NCBI RefSeq assembly: GCF_029906645.1
Contig: NZ_JARYGZ010000001.1
Span: 2,349,985-2,413,984, forward strand
Direction of reading: 5' to 3'
Origin: Sphingomonas oryzagri
Lineage (GTDB): Bacteria > Pseudomonadota > Alphaproteobacteria > Sphingomonadales > Sphingomonadaceae
DNA: 64,000 nt
Position numbers and translations under genes: made by a program. The notes below the pieces were generated by a model that searched no databases, was not told the DNA's origin, and saw only the letters and a list, made by a program, of their open reading frames with translations. Below are positions 1-9,643 of the stretch, in pieces; position 1 is the first letter of the stretch, and each line of letters starts with the position of its first letter.

Positions 1-1333
1 ACGACGGTGACGCAAACCACGCGCCGACCGCGGCAGCGAGCGAAAAGCCGAGGGCGCCATGCGCCCGGTTGGTAATGAACCTGCGCCCCGTGCGATTGAA
101 ATCGAAATAGCCCGAGAAATAAGGACATGGCGTGCCGGGGTCCGCGACAACGATGGCATCGCGAGGCAGCGCGGCCTGCAAGGCCGAGAGCACGCGTTCC
201 GGTCGGATGGGTCGCTCATCCGATCGGGCGAGCGCGTCGAAGCGCGCGCGCTTCTCCGTCCGCAACCCCGCCAGGCGCTGGGCGGCGTCGCTCGTACGCT
301 CACGTCCCTCGACCCGCCTGGCAATCTCGTGTCCCAGGGCTGCCAGGCACAGACGCGCGTCGCCGACCATTCCCGCCTCGATCCGGTAGTTGGCAGCAAC
401 GACCATGGGATCGATGTCGATATGGACGATCGGTACATCGCGGGCTGGCACCGTCCCGTGTTCGGTCGTAGTGGACCCCGCCCTGCAACCGACGAAAATG
501 ACGGTGTCCGCCGCGCTGATGGCATCACGCGTCTGGTCGGTGCCGCCATTGGCGCCAACGACGCCCACCGCGAGTGGATGATCGTCTGGAACGACGCCAT
601 GCCCGCTTACCGTCGATGCGATCGGGGCGTCGAGCATCTCGGCGAGCGCAATCAGCTCGTCGCTGGCACCGGAGATGATGATCCCGCCCCCGCAGACGAA
701 TGCCGGCCGACGCGCGCGAAGGATGACATCGGCAGCGGCGCCGACGAGGTCGGGATCGGGCGCGGTGCGGAACGCGGGAAACCGAGCGTGGTTGACGTTG
801 GCCCAGAGGTCCGCCTCGTCGACGTCCTGTTTCTGGAGATCGTAAGGGAGGCCGATATGGCAGGCTCCGGGCCTTCCCGTCGTCGCCGCACGGAAGGCGG
901 TGCGGAATATATGCGGGATCTGACTGACGTGGTCGACGACAGTGTTCCACTTGGTGAGCGGGCGGAACAGCGCCTTCTGGTCAAGTTCGGTCAACGGGTA
1001 CCGGCCGCGCGCAGTCACCGGGATGTCCGAGGTGATCGATACCAGAGCAACGGAGGACTCGTTCGCCTCGACGACGCCCGGCAGGATGTAGGTCGCACCG
1101 CCGCCGCTCGGCCCCTCGCACACTCCAACCCGTCCCGAGACGCGCGCATAGGCGTCCGCCATATAGGCCGCATGCCGCTCGTCACGCGTGAGGACATGCT
1201 CGATGCCATGTTCGAGGCGGCAAAGCGCATCGTAGAAGGGCAAGCTCGTGTCGCCGCACAGGCCGAAGACATGCTTCACCCCGTGAAGCTGGAGCATCCG
1301 TACCGCAGCATCAGCACCAGGCAATCGGGTCAT
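1..1333 (-). CDS. Thiamine-diphosphate-dependent enzyme (acetolactate-synthase-like), C-terminus beyond window
   Basis: The minus-strand frame is open from ATG at 1333 to base 1 (444 codons, no stop), so the C-terminal TPP-binding part is missing; family members are usually about 550 residues. The protein starts MTRLPGADAAVRMLQLHGVK and continues with FGLCGDTSLPFYDAL. It then has TRDERHAAYMADAYARVSG, where the Glu matches the catalytic Glu of the N-terminal pyrimidine-binding domain. A middle domain (VCGGGIIISGASDEL, HIDIDPMVV) and the start of the TPP domain (DPGTPCPYF, NRAHGALGFSLAAAVGA) follow. The family includes acetolactate synthase, benzoylformate decarboxylase and sulfoacetaldehyde acetyltransferase, and nothing visible settles the substrate. 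The frame continues upstream of 1333 to a stop near 1458 without another ATG, and homologues begin close to this point, which supports the chosen start. Confidence 0.85.
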   Translation of the reverse strand, partial: MTRLPGADAAVRMLQLHGVKHVFGLCGDTSLPFYDALCRLEHGIEHVLTRDERHAAYMADAYARVSGRVGVCEGPSGGGATYILPGVVEANESSVALVSITSDIPVTARGRYPLTELDQKALFRPLTKWNTVVDHVSQIPHIFRTAFRAATTGRPGACHIGLPYDLQKQDVDEADLWANVNHARFPAFRTAPDPDLVGAAADVILRARRPAFVCGGGIIISGASDELIALAEMLDAPIASTVSGHGVVPDDHPLAVGVVGANGGTDQTRDAISAADTVIFVGCRAGSTTTEHGTVPARDVPIVHIDIDPMVVAANYRIEAGMVGDARLCLAALGHEIARRVEGRERTSDAAQRLAGLRTEKRARFDALARSDERPIRPERVLSALQAALPRDAIVVADPGTPCPYFSGYFDFNRTGRRFITNRAHGALGFSLAAAVGAWFASPS

Positions 1334-1634
1334 GGGCAACGGTCCATCAAGATCATTCAGGTTTTGCGCGACCAATACCTCGCCTGCCGAACCTATGGCC
1401 CGGAAAGCCTCAGTCCGCAGCCGGTCAGGGCGGGTATGAATCGACGCCAGGTGGCCGCATTATGTGCTGTCGCGCCGGCAATGCCTATCCGATGGGGCCA
1501 CGGCGCGATCGGAATCACGTCGCAAAGAACAGCGTCCGGCATGTGCCTGCCGAGCGGTGCCTGCAGGATTTCTATCGCCGGCTTCAAGCTGTCGATGGCT
1601 GATCACGGTCCGGTTTTCGTCTAACGGGAGCGCG
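1334..1634. other. Intergenic region between divergent TPP enzyme and MFS genes
   Basis: About 300 bases between divergent starts. The minus strand has a 64-codon frame (1393-1587) and an open extension of the TPP-enzyme frame up to 1458. Both read like coding-type sequence, but neither matches a family I recognise. The likely content is two promoters, possibly with a decayed gene piece. A GGGAG element at 1626-1630 serves the MFS start. Confidence 0.4.
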
Positions 1635-2918
1635 ATGACCGACAGCAATGTATCCGCACGGCCCTTCACGGTACCGGATTTCCGCTATTTCTGGACGGCG
1701 CGCTTGTGCTCGACGCTTGCACAGAGCGGTCTCGTGGTGATCATCGGTTGGCAGGTATATAATCTTTCGCGCCTCTCGATGGACATCAAGCGGGCAGCCC
1801 TTCAACTCGGCCTGATCGGGCTTGCCCAGTTTCTGCCGCTCTTTGCGCTTGCTCTTGTTGCCGGGGTCGCGGCCGACAGGCTGGATCGCCGCCGCATCGT
1901 CCAATGCTGCAACGCGCTTCAGTTTCTGGCCGCGGCGCTTCTCACGGCGCTCAATATCACCGGCGCCATATCGCTCGCCTGGCTGTTCACCGTCGCCGTG
2001 ATGCTGGGGATCGCGCGCGCCTTCTCCATGCCTGCGCTTGGCGCCATGGCGCCTAACCTGGTGCCACGCCCGATGGTGCCCCGCGCGATCGCGGCAAGCT
2101 CGATCGCGACCCGCGCAGGCGCGATTCTGGGTCCGGCTCTCGCGGGCTATCTCTACGCCGCAGCACCCTACCAGGCCTATGCCGTGAACGCGCTTCTGCT
2201 CGCGATTTCGATTGCGAGCCTCGCGCGCCTTCATCCCGTTCGGGTTGCCAGAGCCGAGAACAGGCGCATGTCGTTCAATCTCGTCTTCGAGGGCATCACC
2301 TATGTCCGGCACAATCGCCTGGTGCTCGGCGCCATCTCGCTCGATCTGTTCGCGGTCCTCCTCGGGGGCGCTACCGCGATGCTCCCCATCTATGCACAGG
2401 ACATTCTTCATGTGGGCCCGAGCGGGCTTGGTCATTTGCGGGCGGCGCCTGCAGCCGGTGCGCTTCTCTCGGCATCGTGGTTCTCATGGCGCCCGCTCGA
2501 GCATCATGTTGGCGTCAAGATGCTCGCGGCAGTCAGCATCTTCGGGCTTGCTACCGCCGTTTTCGGACTCTCTCGATCCATGGTCGTTTCGCTTCCGTGT
2601 CTTTTCATCCTTGGCGCCGCCGACATGCTTTCCGTCTATGTGCGCCAGTCGCTCATCCAGATCAGCACGCCCGACGAGATGCGTGGTCGCGTCGCTGCAG
2701 TGTCCTCGATCTTCGTCTCGGCATCGAACGAACTCGGCGAAGCTGAGTCCGGCTTTCTCGCCGCGCTCGTGGGTCCGGTGACCGCGGTGGTTGCCGGCGG
2801 CCTAGGTGCGATTGCCATCGCCGGGATCTGGGCGCGCCTGTTTCCAATGCTGCGCGAGGCCAAGACATTCGACCTGCCCGTTATCGGCGCAGACCAGACC
2901 GGTTCGCCGTCCATGTGA
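1635..2918 (+). CDS. MFS transporter, EntS/MFS_3-like exporter
   Basis: A 427-residue major facilitator of the EntS-like (MFS_3) group. It shows the hydrophobic periodicity of 12 membrane segments, the loop after segment 2 (VAADRLDRRRIV, the MFS motif-A position) and the second-half motif DEMRGRVAAVSSIF typical of this group. Family members export small molecules such as siderophores or drugs; the substrate here is unknown. The start at 1635 (MTDSNVSARPFTVPDFRYFW) is chosen because the family begins a few residues before a DFR-(Y/L)W motif and GGGAG lies just upstream. The frame is open further upstream to 1464, but that part looks non-coding. It lies 250 bases upstream of a TonB receptor on the same strand. 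Confidence 0.85.
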   Translation: MTDSNVSARPFTVPDFRYFWTARLCSTLAQSGLVVIIGWQVYNLSRLSMDIKRAALQLGLIGLAQFLPLFALALVAGVAADRLDRRRIVQCCNALQFLAAALLTALNITGAISLAWLFTVAVMLGIARAFSMPALGAMAPNLVPRPMVPRAIAASSIATRAGAILGPALAGYLYAAAPYQAYAVNALLLAISIASLARLHPVRVARAENRRMSFNLVFEGITYVRHNRLVLGAISLDLFAVLLGGATAMLPIYAQDILHVGPSGLGHLRAAPAAGALLSASWFSWRPLEHHVGVKMLAAVSIFGLATAVFGLSRSMVVSLPCLFILGAADMLSVYVRQSLIQISTPDEMRGRVAAVSSIFVSASNELGEAESGFLAALVGPVTAVVAGGLGAIAIAGIWARLFPMLREAKTFDLPVIGADQTGSPSM

Positions 2919-3172
2919 GGGCGCCAGAAATTGCCGACTTCAGGCGCATCGTCCTGGTGTTACAAGATCATGGGCGGGCCGAGTGCGCCCCGCGACACTT
3001 CGATTTCCCAGCGACACGCTTCGACTAAAGTCGCAGCAAAACTTATGGACGAGGCGGGCAATCCAATAACCCGGTCCGATAAATTCGCGCGTACGTCAAC
3101 CCCGAAATCTTCGATGATGCGACGCGGCGAGAGTCCGCGAGCCGTCGAGCTCACGTTTCGGGAGGTATGCTT

Positions 3173-6040
3173 GTGAAGACGCAATCCAATATGCTGCGCC
3201 TGTTGGCGGGCGTGAGCGCCCTGACAATGTCGAGCGCCGCATTCGCTCAAGCGCAGGCCACGTCGGCTCCGCCCGCAGAAACGTCCGCCGCGGCCGACAG
3301 CGCGAGCAGCGCACCAGCCCCCGCAGCGGAAATCGTCGTCACCGGATCGCGCGTGATCAAGAACGGCTCGGCAAGTCCGACGCCGCTGACCACCGTCTCC
3401 ACCCAGGCGCTCGCCGTCGCATCGCCCGCCGGCACGATCTCGGACGCGCTCAACAATCTTCCGGTGTTCTCAGGCTCTCGCAATTCTTACAGCAACCCCG
3501 GCTCCAACGCGACCGGCGTGCAGGGCGGCAACGGCAATGCCAACGTGCTCAACCTGCGCAATCTCGGCACGTATCGAACGCTGGTGCTGTTTGACGGCCA
3601 TCGCATCCCGCCGACCCTGTTCAATTCCACGGTCGACGTCGATCTCATCCCCCAGGAACTGATCGACCGCGTCGACGTCGTCACTGGCGGCGTCTCGGCG
3701 GTTTACGGCTCGGATGCCGTCTCGGGCGTGGTCAATTACATCCTCAACAACAAGTTCGACGGTTTCCGGGCGCATGTCGAAGGCGGCGTGTCGCAGCGTG
3801 GCGACGCCGGGAACCAGGACATCGGGGGTGCCTTCGGCACGAAGGTCGGCGACCGCGGCCATTTCGAGGTGAGCGCCCAGCACCGCGAATATGACGGGAT
3901 CCTCGATCGCGCCTACGATCGCAGCTGGGACAATCTCGCCGCGATCGAGGGCGCCGGCACTGCGGCCAACCCCTATCAGCTGCTGACCAACGTCCGGCTC
4001 AGTACCTATAGCTTCGGCGGCTTTATCAACGGCGGCGCGCTCAACGGAATGACGTTCAACCAGAACGGCGTGCTGAGCACCTTCAACAAGGGCACGGCGA
4101 CGGGATCGTCCTGCTGCCAGGTCGGTGGCGACGGCGCCTACCAGGACGCCTCGATGGCTTCGCCGTCGAAGAGCACGCAGGCATTCGGCCGCTTCGACTA
4201 CGACCTGACCGACGATATCCACGTCTACGTCCAGGGCGCGCTCAACCTGAAGAAGAGCGTGTCCTACACCGGCTGGAACCAGCTTGCCGGCATCACCATG
4301 GGTGCCGACAATGCCTATCTTGATCCGGTCTACCAGGCCGAACTCGCCGCCGCCGGGCAGTCTACCTTCAAGCTCAACGAGATCCTGCAGCAGGCGCCGC
4401 GCATCCAGAACATCTCGAAGACGACCCAGTGGTACGTCAACACCGGGATCGACGGTCATCTCGGCGGCTTCAAGTGGGAGGCGACCTACTCGCACGGCTC
4501 GTCTCGCATGAAGACGCAGGTCAACAACCAGGTGAACCTCCAGCGGCTGACCGCCGCCGCCGATGCCGTGAAGGACGGCAACGGCAACATCGTCTGCGCT
4601 GCATCGCTCAGCGATCCGTCTGCTTATGGCAATTGCTCGCCGATCGACCTGTTCGGCCCCAGCGCGGCGAGCGCGCAATCGCTCGCTTATGTGCTCGGCA
4701 GCACCGGCTTCGTGACCCACACCATCCAGGATTCGGCTGACGCCTCGATCAGCGGGAGCCTGTTCGATACCTGGGCCGGCCCGGTCAACGTCGCGCTGTC
4801 CGGCGAATGGCGTCGCCAGTCGTTCGATGCGCAGAGCTTCGGGCAGACATCCGCTTATGTCGACTGCACTGATCTTCGCTATTGCTCGACCACGACCAAG
4901 ACGCCGGTCTACGCCAGCACCTTCCCCGATAGCCCGACCGTCTCACAGAGCGTGAAGGAAGCGGCGATCGAGGTCGACGTGCCGCTGCTCAAGGACAAGC
5001 CCTTCGCCAAGTCCTTCGATGTGAATGGCGCGGCGCGCTACACGGACTATTCGACCAGCGGTCACTATGCGACCTGGAAGGTCGGCGCGGTGTGGGCGAT
5101 CAACGACCAGCTCAAGCTGCGCGGCACGCTCTCGCGCGATATCCGCGCGCCTACCCTCTACGACCTGTTCCAGCCGACCACGACCGTCTACGGCAACTTC
5201 ACGGACGTCTCGAAGGGCGTGACCGCCTATGTACCGTCGGTCAACATCGGCAATCCGAACCTGACCTCCGAAGTCGGCCACACCTACACGCTGGGCGCTG
5301 TGCTCAAGCCGCACTTCGTGCCCGGCCTGACGCTGACGGTCGATTATTACCACACGCTGGTGACCAACGCGATTTCGGTGATCCAGGGCTTCAACGCAGC
5401 CGTGCAGCAGGGCTGCATCCAGAGCGGCGGCGCCTCGGTCTACTGCTCGCTAATCCAGCGCGATGCCGCCGGCAACGCCACCGCCTACTACATCCAGCCC
5501 GAGAATATCGCCCGGGTGAAGACCTATGGCTGGGACGGCGAGGCCGACTACAGCACCCGCATCGGCGAGCATCCGCTCAACCTGCGCCTGCTCGTCAACT
5601 ACCAGCCGCACATCTACTACCAGCAGCCCGGCATCCCGACGATCGACCAGGGCGACGCAGGCTGGGGTCTCAACGGCCTGATGCCGAGCCCGAGCGTGCA
5701 GATTGCCGGCTTCGTCGACTTCAAGCCGACGGACAACTTCACAATCGATCTCTTCGAGCACTGGCGCAACAAGTTCCGTCGCAGCGGCGTCGCGTCCCAG
5801 GTCTTCGCCGACCCCTATGTGAAGAGCTATGCGACCACCAACCTGACGCTGACTTTCGACACGGGGTCGGCCTGGGTGATTAAGGACAGTCAGTTCTACC
5901 TGAGCGTGACGAACCTGTTCGACGCCAAGCCGCCACTCAGCGGCTATTACAGTGGCAGCACCGCTGCGGGCCAGTCCTATGAGTTCTCGGACGATCCGAC
6001 CGGCCGCGCCTTCCTGGTCGGCTTCCGCATCAAGGGCTGA
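3173..6040 (+). CDS. TonB-dependent outer-membrane receptor
   Basis: An outer-membrane active transporter of about 955 residues. It has a signal peptide ending near AFA/Q, a TonB-box-like EIVVTGSRV, a plug domain (LNLRNLGTYRTLVLFDGHR, VDVVTGGVSAVYGSDAVSGV) and a long beta-barrel containing LRGTLSRDIRAPTLYDLF. It belongs to the large receptor class abundant in sphingomonads and caulobacters, without an N-terminal STN domain. An in-frame ATG at 3167 is only one base after GGAGG (3161-3165), so GTG at 3173, seven bases after it, is the better start. Two secreted esterases follow on the same strand, which suggests uptake of an ester-containing compound or its hydrolysis products; this is inference. 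The C-terminus (FLVGFRIKG) does not end in the usual aromatic residue. Confidence 0.92.
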   Translation: MKTQSNMLRLLAGVSALTMSSAAFAQAQATSAPPAETSAAADSASSAPAPAAEIVVTGSRVIKNGSASPTPLTTVSTQALAVASPAGTISDALNNLPVFSGSRNSYSNPGSNATGVQGGNGNANVLNLRNLGTYRTLVLFDGHRIPPTLFNSTVDVDLIPQELIDRVDVVTGGVSAVYGSDAVSGVVNYILNNKFDGFRAHVEGGVSQRGDAGNQDIGGAFGTKVGDRGHFEVSAQHREYDGILDRAYDRSWDNLAAIEGAGTAANPYQLLTNVRLSTYSFGGFINGGALNGMTFNQNGVLSTFNKGTATGSSCCQVGGDGAYQDASMASPSKSTQAFGRFDYDLTDDIHVYVQGALNLKKSVSYTGWNQLAGITMGADNAYLDPVYQAELAAAGQSTFKLNEILQQAPRIQNISKTTQWYVNTGIDGHLGGFKWEATYSHGSSRMKTQVNNQVNLQRLTAAADAVKDGNGNIVCAASLSDPSAYGNCSPIDLFGPSAASAQSLAYVLGSTGFVTHTIQDSADASISGSLFDTWAGPVNVALSGEWRRQSFDAQSFGQTSAYVDCTDLRYCSTTTKTPVYASTFPDSPTVSQSVKEAAIEVDVPLLKDKPFAKSFDVNGAARYTDYSTSGHYATWKVGAVWAINDQLKLRGTLSRDIRAPTLYDLFQPTTTVYGNFTDVSKGVTAYVPSVNIGNPNLTSEVGHTYTLGAVLKPHFVPGLTLTVDYYHTLVTNAISVIQGFNAAVQQGCIQSGGASVYCSLIQRDAAGNATAYYIQPENIARVKTYGWDGEADYSTRIGEHPLNLRLLVNYQPHIYYQQPGIPTIDQGDAGWGLNGLMPSPSVQIAGFVDFKPTDNFTIDLFEHWRNKFRRSGVASQVFADPYVKSYATTNLTLTFDTGSAWVIKDSQFYLSVTNLFDAKPPLSGYYSGSTAAGQSYEFSDDPTGRAFLVGFRIKG

Positions 6041-6074
6041 TCTTCGTACCGGCATCAGGTCTCAGGAGGCGTAT

Positions 6075-7442
6075 ATTTCCAGGACCTCAAAACTGCTCGT
6101 CATCGCCGCTGCGTCCGTGCTGGCCTTTTCCGGGGGGCAGCCGGTGGCGGCGCAGGCGGCGCCTGCCATCCGGACGAGCTTCGTCCATCTCGCGAACGGG
6201 GTCCCGGGCGTGCTCTACGAACCGGTGGTGCCCGGCCCCAAGGCCGAGACCGCCGTGTTCATCATGCACTCGTCGGCCGATTATCTGAGCTTTCCGGGCT
6301 GCACCGAATTGTCGGAGCGCGGCTATCGGGTGCTGTGCGCCAACAACAGCACTAGCAAGTCGGGCGCGTCGAACGACGGCGTGCTCGATGAGGTGCTGAC
6401 CCAGGCCGGCAAGGGCGTCGCCTGGCTGCGCCGCCAGCCCGGCGTGCGCCATGTCGTCCTGCTCGGCCACAGCGGCGGCGGCACCGTGATGAGCGCCTAC
6501 CAGATGATCGCCGAGGGCGGCGTGAAGGCCTGTCAGGGGAAGGAGAAGATCTGGAAGTGCCCGGACAGCCTCGCCGGCCTACCGGCGGCCGACGGACTGA
6601 TGCTGATCGATTCCAACTGGGGTCTGGCCGAAATGACCCTGTTCAGCATCGATCCTGCGGTGAAGGACGAGAGCAGCGGCACGAACCTCGATCCGGCGCT
6701 CGACATGTACAATCCGGCCAATGGCTTCAAGCCGACAGGGTCGAGCTACGGCACGGATTTCACCAAGCGGTTCCTCACCGCAGAGGGCCGCCGCAACGAC
6801 GCGCTGATCGCCAAGGCGCAAGGTGAGCTGGCCGCGATCGAGTCCGGCAAAGGCCGCTATGATGACGACGCGCCGTTCGTCGTGCCCGGCGCCATCCTGC
6901 TCGGCAGCAACAACAAGCTGTTCTCGCAGGATCTTGGTCTGATGGCGCACACGAGGCAGGCGTGGCCGCTGCTGCACGCCGACGGCAGCATGACGACGCA
7001 GATCGTCCACAGCGTGCGCGTGCCCGAGAACGTCCGCAGCCAGTCGCCCTCGCTGATCCACGGCGCGCTCAAGACGACGGTGCGCAGCTATCTCAGCAGC
7101 TACGCCGTCCGCACCACGCCGGACTTCGGCTATGACGCGACGTCGGTGCACGGCGTCGACTGGACGTCGAGCTATGCAAGCCCTCCCGGCAATGTGCAAA
7201 GCGTGTCCGCGCCACTGCTTGTCATGGGCATGACCGGTCACTGGGAATATCTCGCCGCCGAGACGATCTACGGCCTTGCGAAATCCAGGGACAAGTCGAT
7301 CGCCTTCGTCGAAGGCGCGGCCCACCTCTACACCACCTGCACCAAATGCGAGCGCCATCCAGGCGAGTATGGCGACACGGTGAAGACGACCTACGATTAT
7401 ATCGACGGCTGGCTCAGCAAGCCCGGCCGCTTCGCGCACTAA
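6075..7442 (+). CDS. Secreted alpha/beta hydrolase, apparent AUU start
   Basis: A 455-residue alpha/beta hydrolase with a signal peptide (SKLLVIAAASVLAFSGGQ, cleavage near AQA). The nucleophile elbow is VVLLGHSGGGTV (Ser near residue 135), and the probable catalytic His is in EGAAHLYTTC near the C-terminus. The Cys-rich tail TTCTKCERHPGEYG is unusual. Between the receptor stop (6040) and the signal peptide there is no ATG, GTG or TTG in frame. The only well-placed codon is ATT at 6075, five bases after GGAGG (6065-6069). A GTG inside the signal peptide would destroy it. It is the second gene of a probable receptor-esterase operon, 34 bases after the receptor and 20 bases before the next esterase. 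The substrate is unknown. Confidence 0.82.
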   Translation: MSRTSKLLVIAAASVLAFSGGQPVAAQAAPAIRTSFVHLANGVPGVLYEPVVPGPKAETAVFIMHSSADYLSFPGCTELSERGYRVLCANNSTSKSGASNDGVLDEVLTQAGKGVAWLRRQPGVRHVVLLGHSGGGTVMSAYQMIAEGGVKACQGKEKIWKCPDSLAGLPAADGLMLIDSNWGLAEMTLFSIDPAVKDESSGTNLDPALDMYNPANGFKPTGSSYGTDFTKRFLTAEGRRNDALIAKAQGELAAIESGKGRYDDDAPFVVPGAILLGSNNKLFSQDLGLMAHTRQAWPLLHADGSMTTQIVHSVRVPENVRSQSPSLIHGALKTTVRSYLSSYAVRTTPDFGYDATSVHGVDWTSSYASPPGNVQSVSAPLLVMGMTGHWEYLAAETIYGLAKSRDKSIAFVEGAAHLYTTCTKCERHPGEYGDTVKTTYDYIDGWLSKPGRFAH

Positions 7443-7462
7443 CGGAACGGGAACAACCGACG

Positions 7463-9643
7463 ATGACGCCGCCACGCTCCGCTCTCTCCCTCGTGGCCCT
7501 GATGCTCGCTGGCGCGGCCTTCGCCCAGGCGATGCCGACCAGCATCGGCCATGATCGCCAGTTGCTGATCGCTGCCATCCCCTCGGCCGGCGCCAGGCTG
7601 CAGGTGACGAGCCCGTCCTTTGCAGCTGGCGCCGACATCCCGATCGCCAACACCCAATATGGCACCAACCGTTTCCCCGGCCTCGGCTGGAGCGCAGGTC
7701 CGGCAGGGACCCGCTCCTACGCGGTGATCGTCCAGGGCGAACTCGGGCAGGATCCCGCCGCGGGCACGAGCATCCACCTCTTCGTCTACAACCTGCCCGC
7801 AACGACCGCGGGCTTGCCGAGCGGCATGGCCACCCTGCCCGCCGGCGCCGCCTACGGGCCCAATGTCCACGGCCTCGCCGCGCCCTATGCCGGGCCGCAT
7901 ACGCACGATACCGCGCGCCACGCTTACCATGCCCAAGTCTTCGCGCTCGACACCGTCCTGCGCTTCGATGCCGCGCCCGATCTCGACGCGCTGAAGCAGG
8001 CGATGTACGGCCACGTCCTCGCGGCCGGCGATCTCGTCGGTTATGCAACGAAACCGGCCGCTACCGCTCCCGTGAGGATAGAGACCGGCTTTGTTTCGGG
8101 CGTCGCCGGGCGCGACCCCGCCGTCACCGTCTACAAGGGCATTCCCTATGCCGCGCCGCCGGTCGGCCCGCTGCGCTGGCGCCCGCCGGCCGCCGCGTCC
8201 ACCTGGCAGGGCGTCCGCAATGCCGACAGCTTCGGCCCCGCTTGCCCACAGCCCGGCCGAGAGATGGCGCAGGGCATGCCGCAAAGCGAGGACTGCCTTT
8301 CGCTCAACGTCTGGACCGGTGCGAAGCCGGACCTCGCCGAGAAGCGCCCGGTCTACGTCTGGATCTACGGCGGCGGCTTCATCGGCGGCACCGGCGCCAG
8401 CCCCGAATTCGACGGCGAGGCGCTCGCGCGCAAGGGCATCGTGGTGGTAACCTTCAACTACCGCGTCGGCGTGCTCGGCTTCCTCGCGACACCCGAGCTC
8501 AGCCGCGAGTCCGGGCATAATGCTTCAGGCGACTACGGCCTGATGGACGATATTGCTGCGCTCAAATGGGTGCAGCAAAACATTGCAGCATTCGGCGGCG
8601 ATCCGGCCAGGGTGACGATCGGCGGTCAGTCCGCCGGTGCCGGATCGGTCGGCTTCATGGCGATGTCGCCGCTCGCTAAAGGCCTGTTTCGCGCCGGCAT
8701 CGCCGAGAGCCATGCCCGCGATCCGCGCGACACCGAGTTGCGCTATCTCTCGGTCTCCTACCGGACATTGGCCAATGCCGAGCAGTCCGGCACACGCTAC
8801 GCCGAGGCCCACGGCGCCCACTCGCTCGCCGATCTTCGTGCGATGCCGTGGGAGCAGCTGATCCAGGGCAGCGACACCATCGACGCCGATGTCGAGACCG
8901 GCAGCACCGGCAAGCCGCCGTTGTTCCGCCCGGTGGTCGACGGCTGGGTGGTACCGCAGGGCTATGCCGCGACCTACGCCGCGCACGCGCAGAACAAGGT
9001 GACGTTCGTCGCCGGCAACAACAAGGACGAGACGGGCGCCGTTCCGGAAACGGCCTTCGACGCGCTGCGCGCCCGCAAGGCGCCGCCGCGCGGAGGCATG
9101 CCGCCGGTGAGCGTCACGTTGGCCGACTATCTGGCCTACGCCCACCGCAAGTTCGGTCCACTCGCGGGCGACTTCCTCAGGCTCTACCCCGCGCGCGACG
9201 ACCAGGAAGCCGCCCTGCAGAATGATGCCGCCGCGCGCGACAACAGCCGCATCTCGACCTGGCTCTGGGGGCGACTGTGGAGCAAGGGCGACGACAAGCC
9301 GGTCTACACCTATTTCTGGACGCACGCCCCGCCCGGCCCCGGCCACGACATGCGCGGTGCCTTCCATGGGTCGGAGATCTATTACGCGTTCAACAGTCTC
9401 GACGCCGTTGATCGGCCGTGGACCCAGGAGGATCGCCGGATCGCGGACTTGATGTCCTCGTACTGGGCGAACATCGTCACGAACGGAAATCCGAACGGCC
9501 CCGGCCTGCCAGATTGGCCGCTATACGACCCCCGCAAAGACCGCGTGATGGAACTGGGCAATCATTTCGGCCCGATCCCCATCGCCAGTGCGGAGAAGAT
9601 CAGCTTCTGGGAACGATTCCTCAGCACACAGCGCGCGTGGTGA
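7463..9643 (+). CDS. Secreted fusion of a PEBP (YbhB-like) domain and a type-B carboxylesterase
   Basis: A 726-residue two-domain protein with a signal peptide (LVALMLAGAAFA/QA). Residues about 40-195 form a phosphatidylethanolamine-binding-protein (YbhB/Raf-kinase-inhibitor) domain: FPGLGWSAGPAGTRSYAVIV, then PHTHDTARHAYHAQVFALD. Residues about 205-715 form a type-B carboxylesterase: oxyanion region YGGGFIGGTG, nucleophile GGQSAGAGSVGF (Ser near 389), acid in NNKDETGA, and His in FHGSEIYYAF. Each domain is known alone; I know of no standard fusion of the two. It should be exported to the periplasm or beyond. It follows the preceding hydrolase by 20 bases on the same strand, so it is probably co-transcribed with it and the TonB receptor. 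The gene runs convergent to the next one. Confidence 0.88.
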   Translation: MTPPRSALSLVALMLAGAAFAQAMPTSIGHDRQLLIAAIPSAGARLQVTSPSFAAGADIPIANTQYGTNRFPGLGWSAGPAGTRSYAVIVQGELGQDPAAGTSIHLFVYNLPATTAGLPSGMATLPAGAAYGPNVHGLAAPYAGPHTHDTARHAYHAQVFALDTVLRFDAAPDLDALKQAMYGHVLAAGDLVGYATKPAATAPVRIETGFVSGVAGRDPAVTVYKGIPYAAPPVGPLRWRPPAAASTWQGVRNADSFGPACPQPGREMAQGMPQSEDCLSLNVWTGAKPDLAEKRPVYVWIYGGGFIGGTGASPEFDGEALARKGIVVVTFNYRVGVLGFLATPELSRESGHNASGDYGLMDDIAALKWVQQNIAAFGGDPARVTIGGQSAGAGSVGFMAMSPLAKGLFRAGIAESHARDPRDTELRYLSVSYRTLANAEQSGTRYAEAHGAHSLADLRAMPWEQLIQGSDTIDADVETGSTGKPPLFRPVVDGWVVPQGYAATYAAHAQNKVTFVAGNNKDETGAVPETAFDALRARKAPPRGGMPPVSVTLADYLAYAHRKFGPLAGDFLRLYPARDDQEAALQNDAAARDNSRISTWLWGRLWSKGDDKPVYTYFWTHAPPGPGHDMRGAFHGSEIYYAFNSLDAVDRPWTQEDRRIADLMSSYWANIVTNGNPNGPGLPDWPLYDPRKDRVMELGNHFGPIPIASAEKISFWERFLSTQRAW

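Noticed and set aside
59..1624. Long plus-strand open frame (521 codons) over the TPP-enzyme region
   Set aside because: It is antisense to a clear thiamine-diphosphate enzyme on the minus strand; it has low-complexity Arg/Asp/Gly-rich composition and no family motif.
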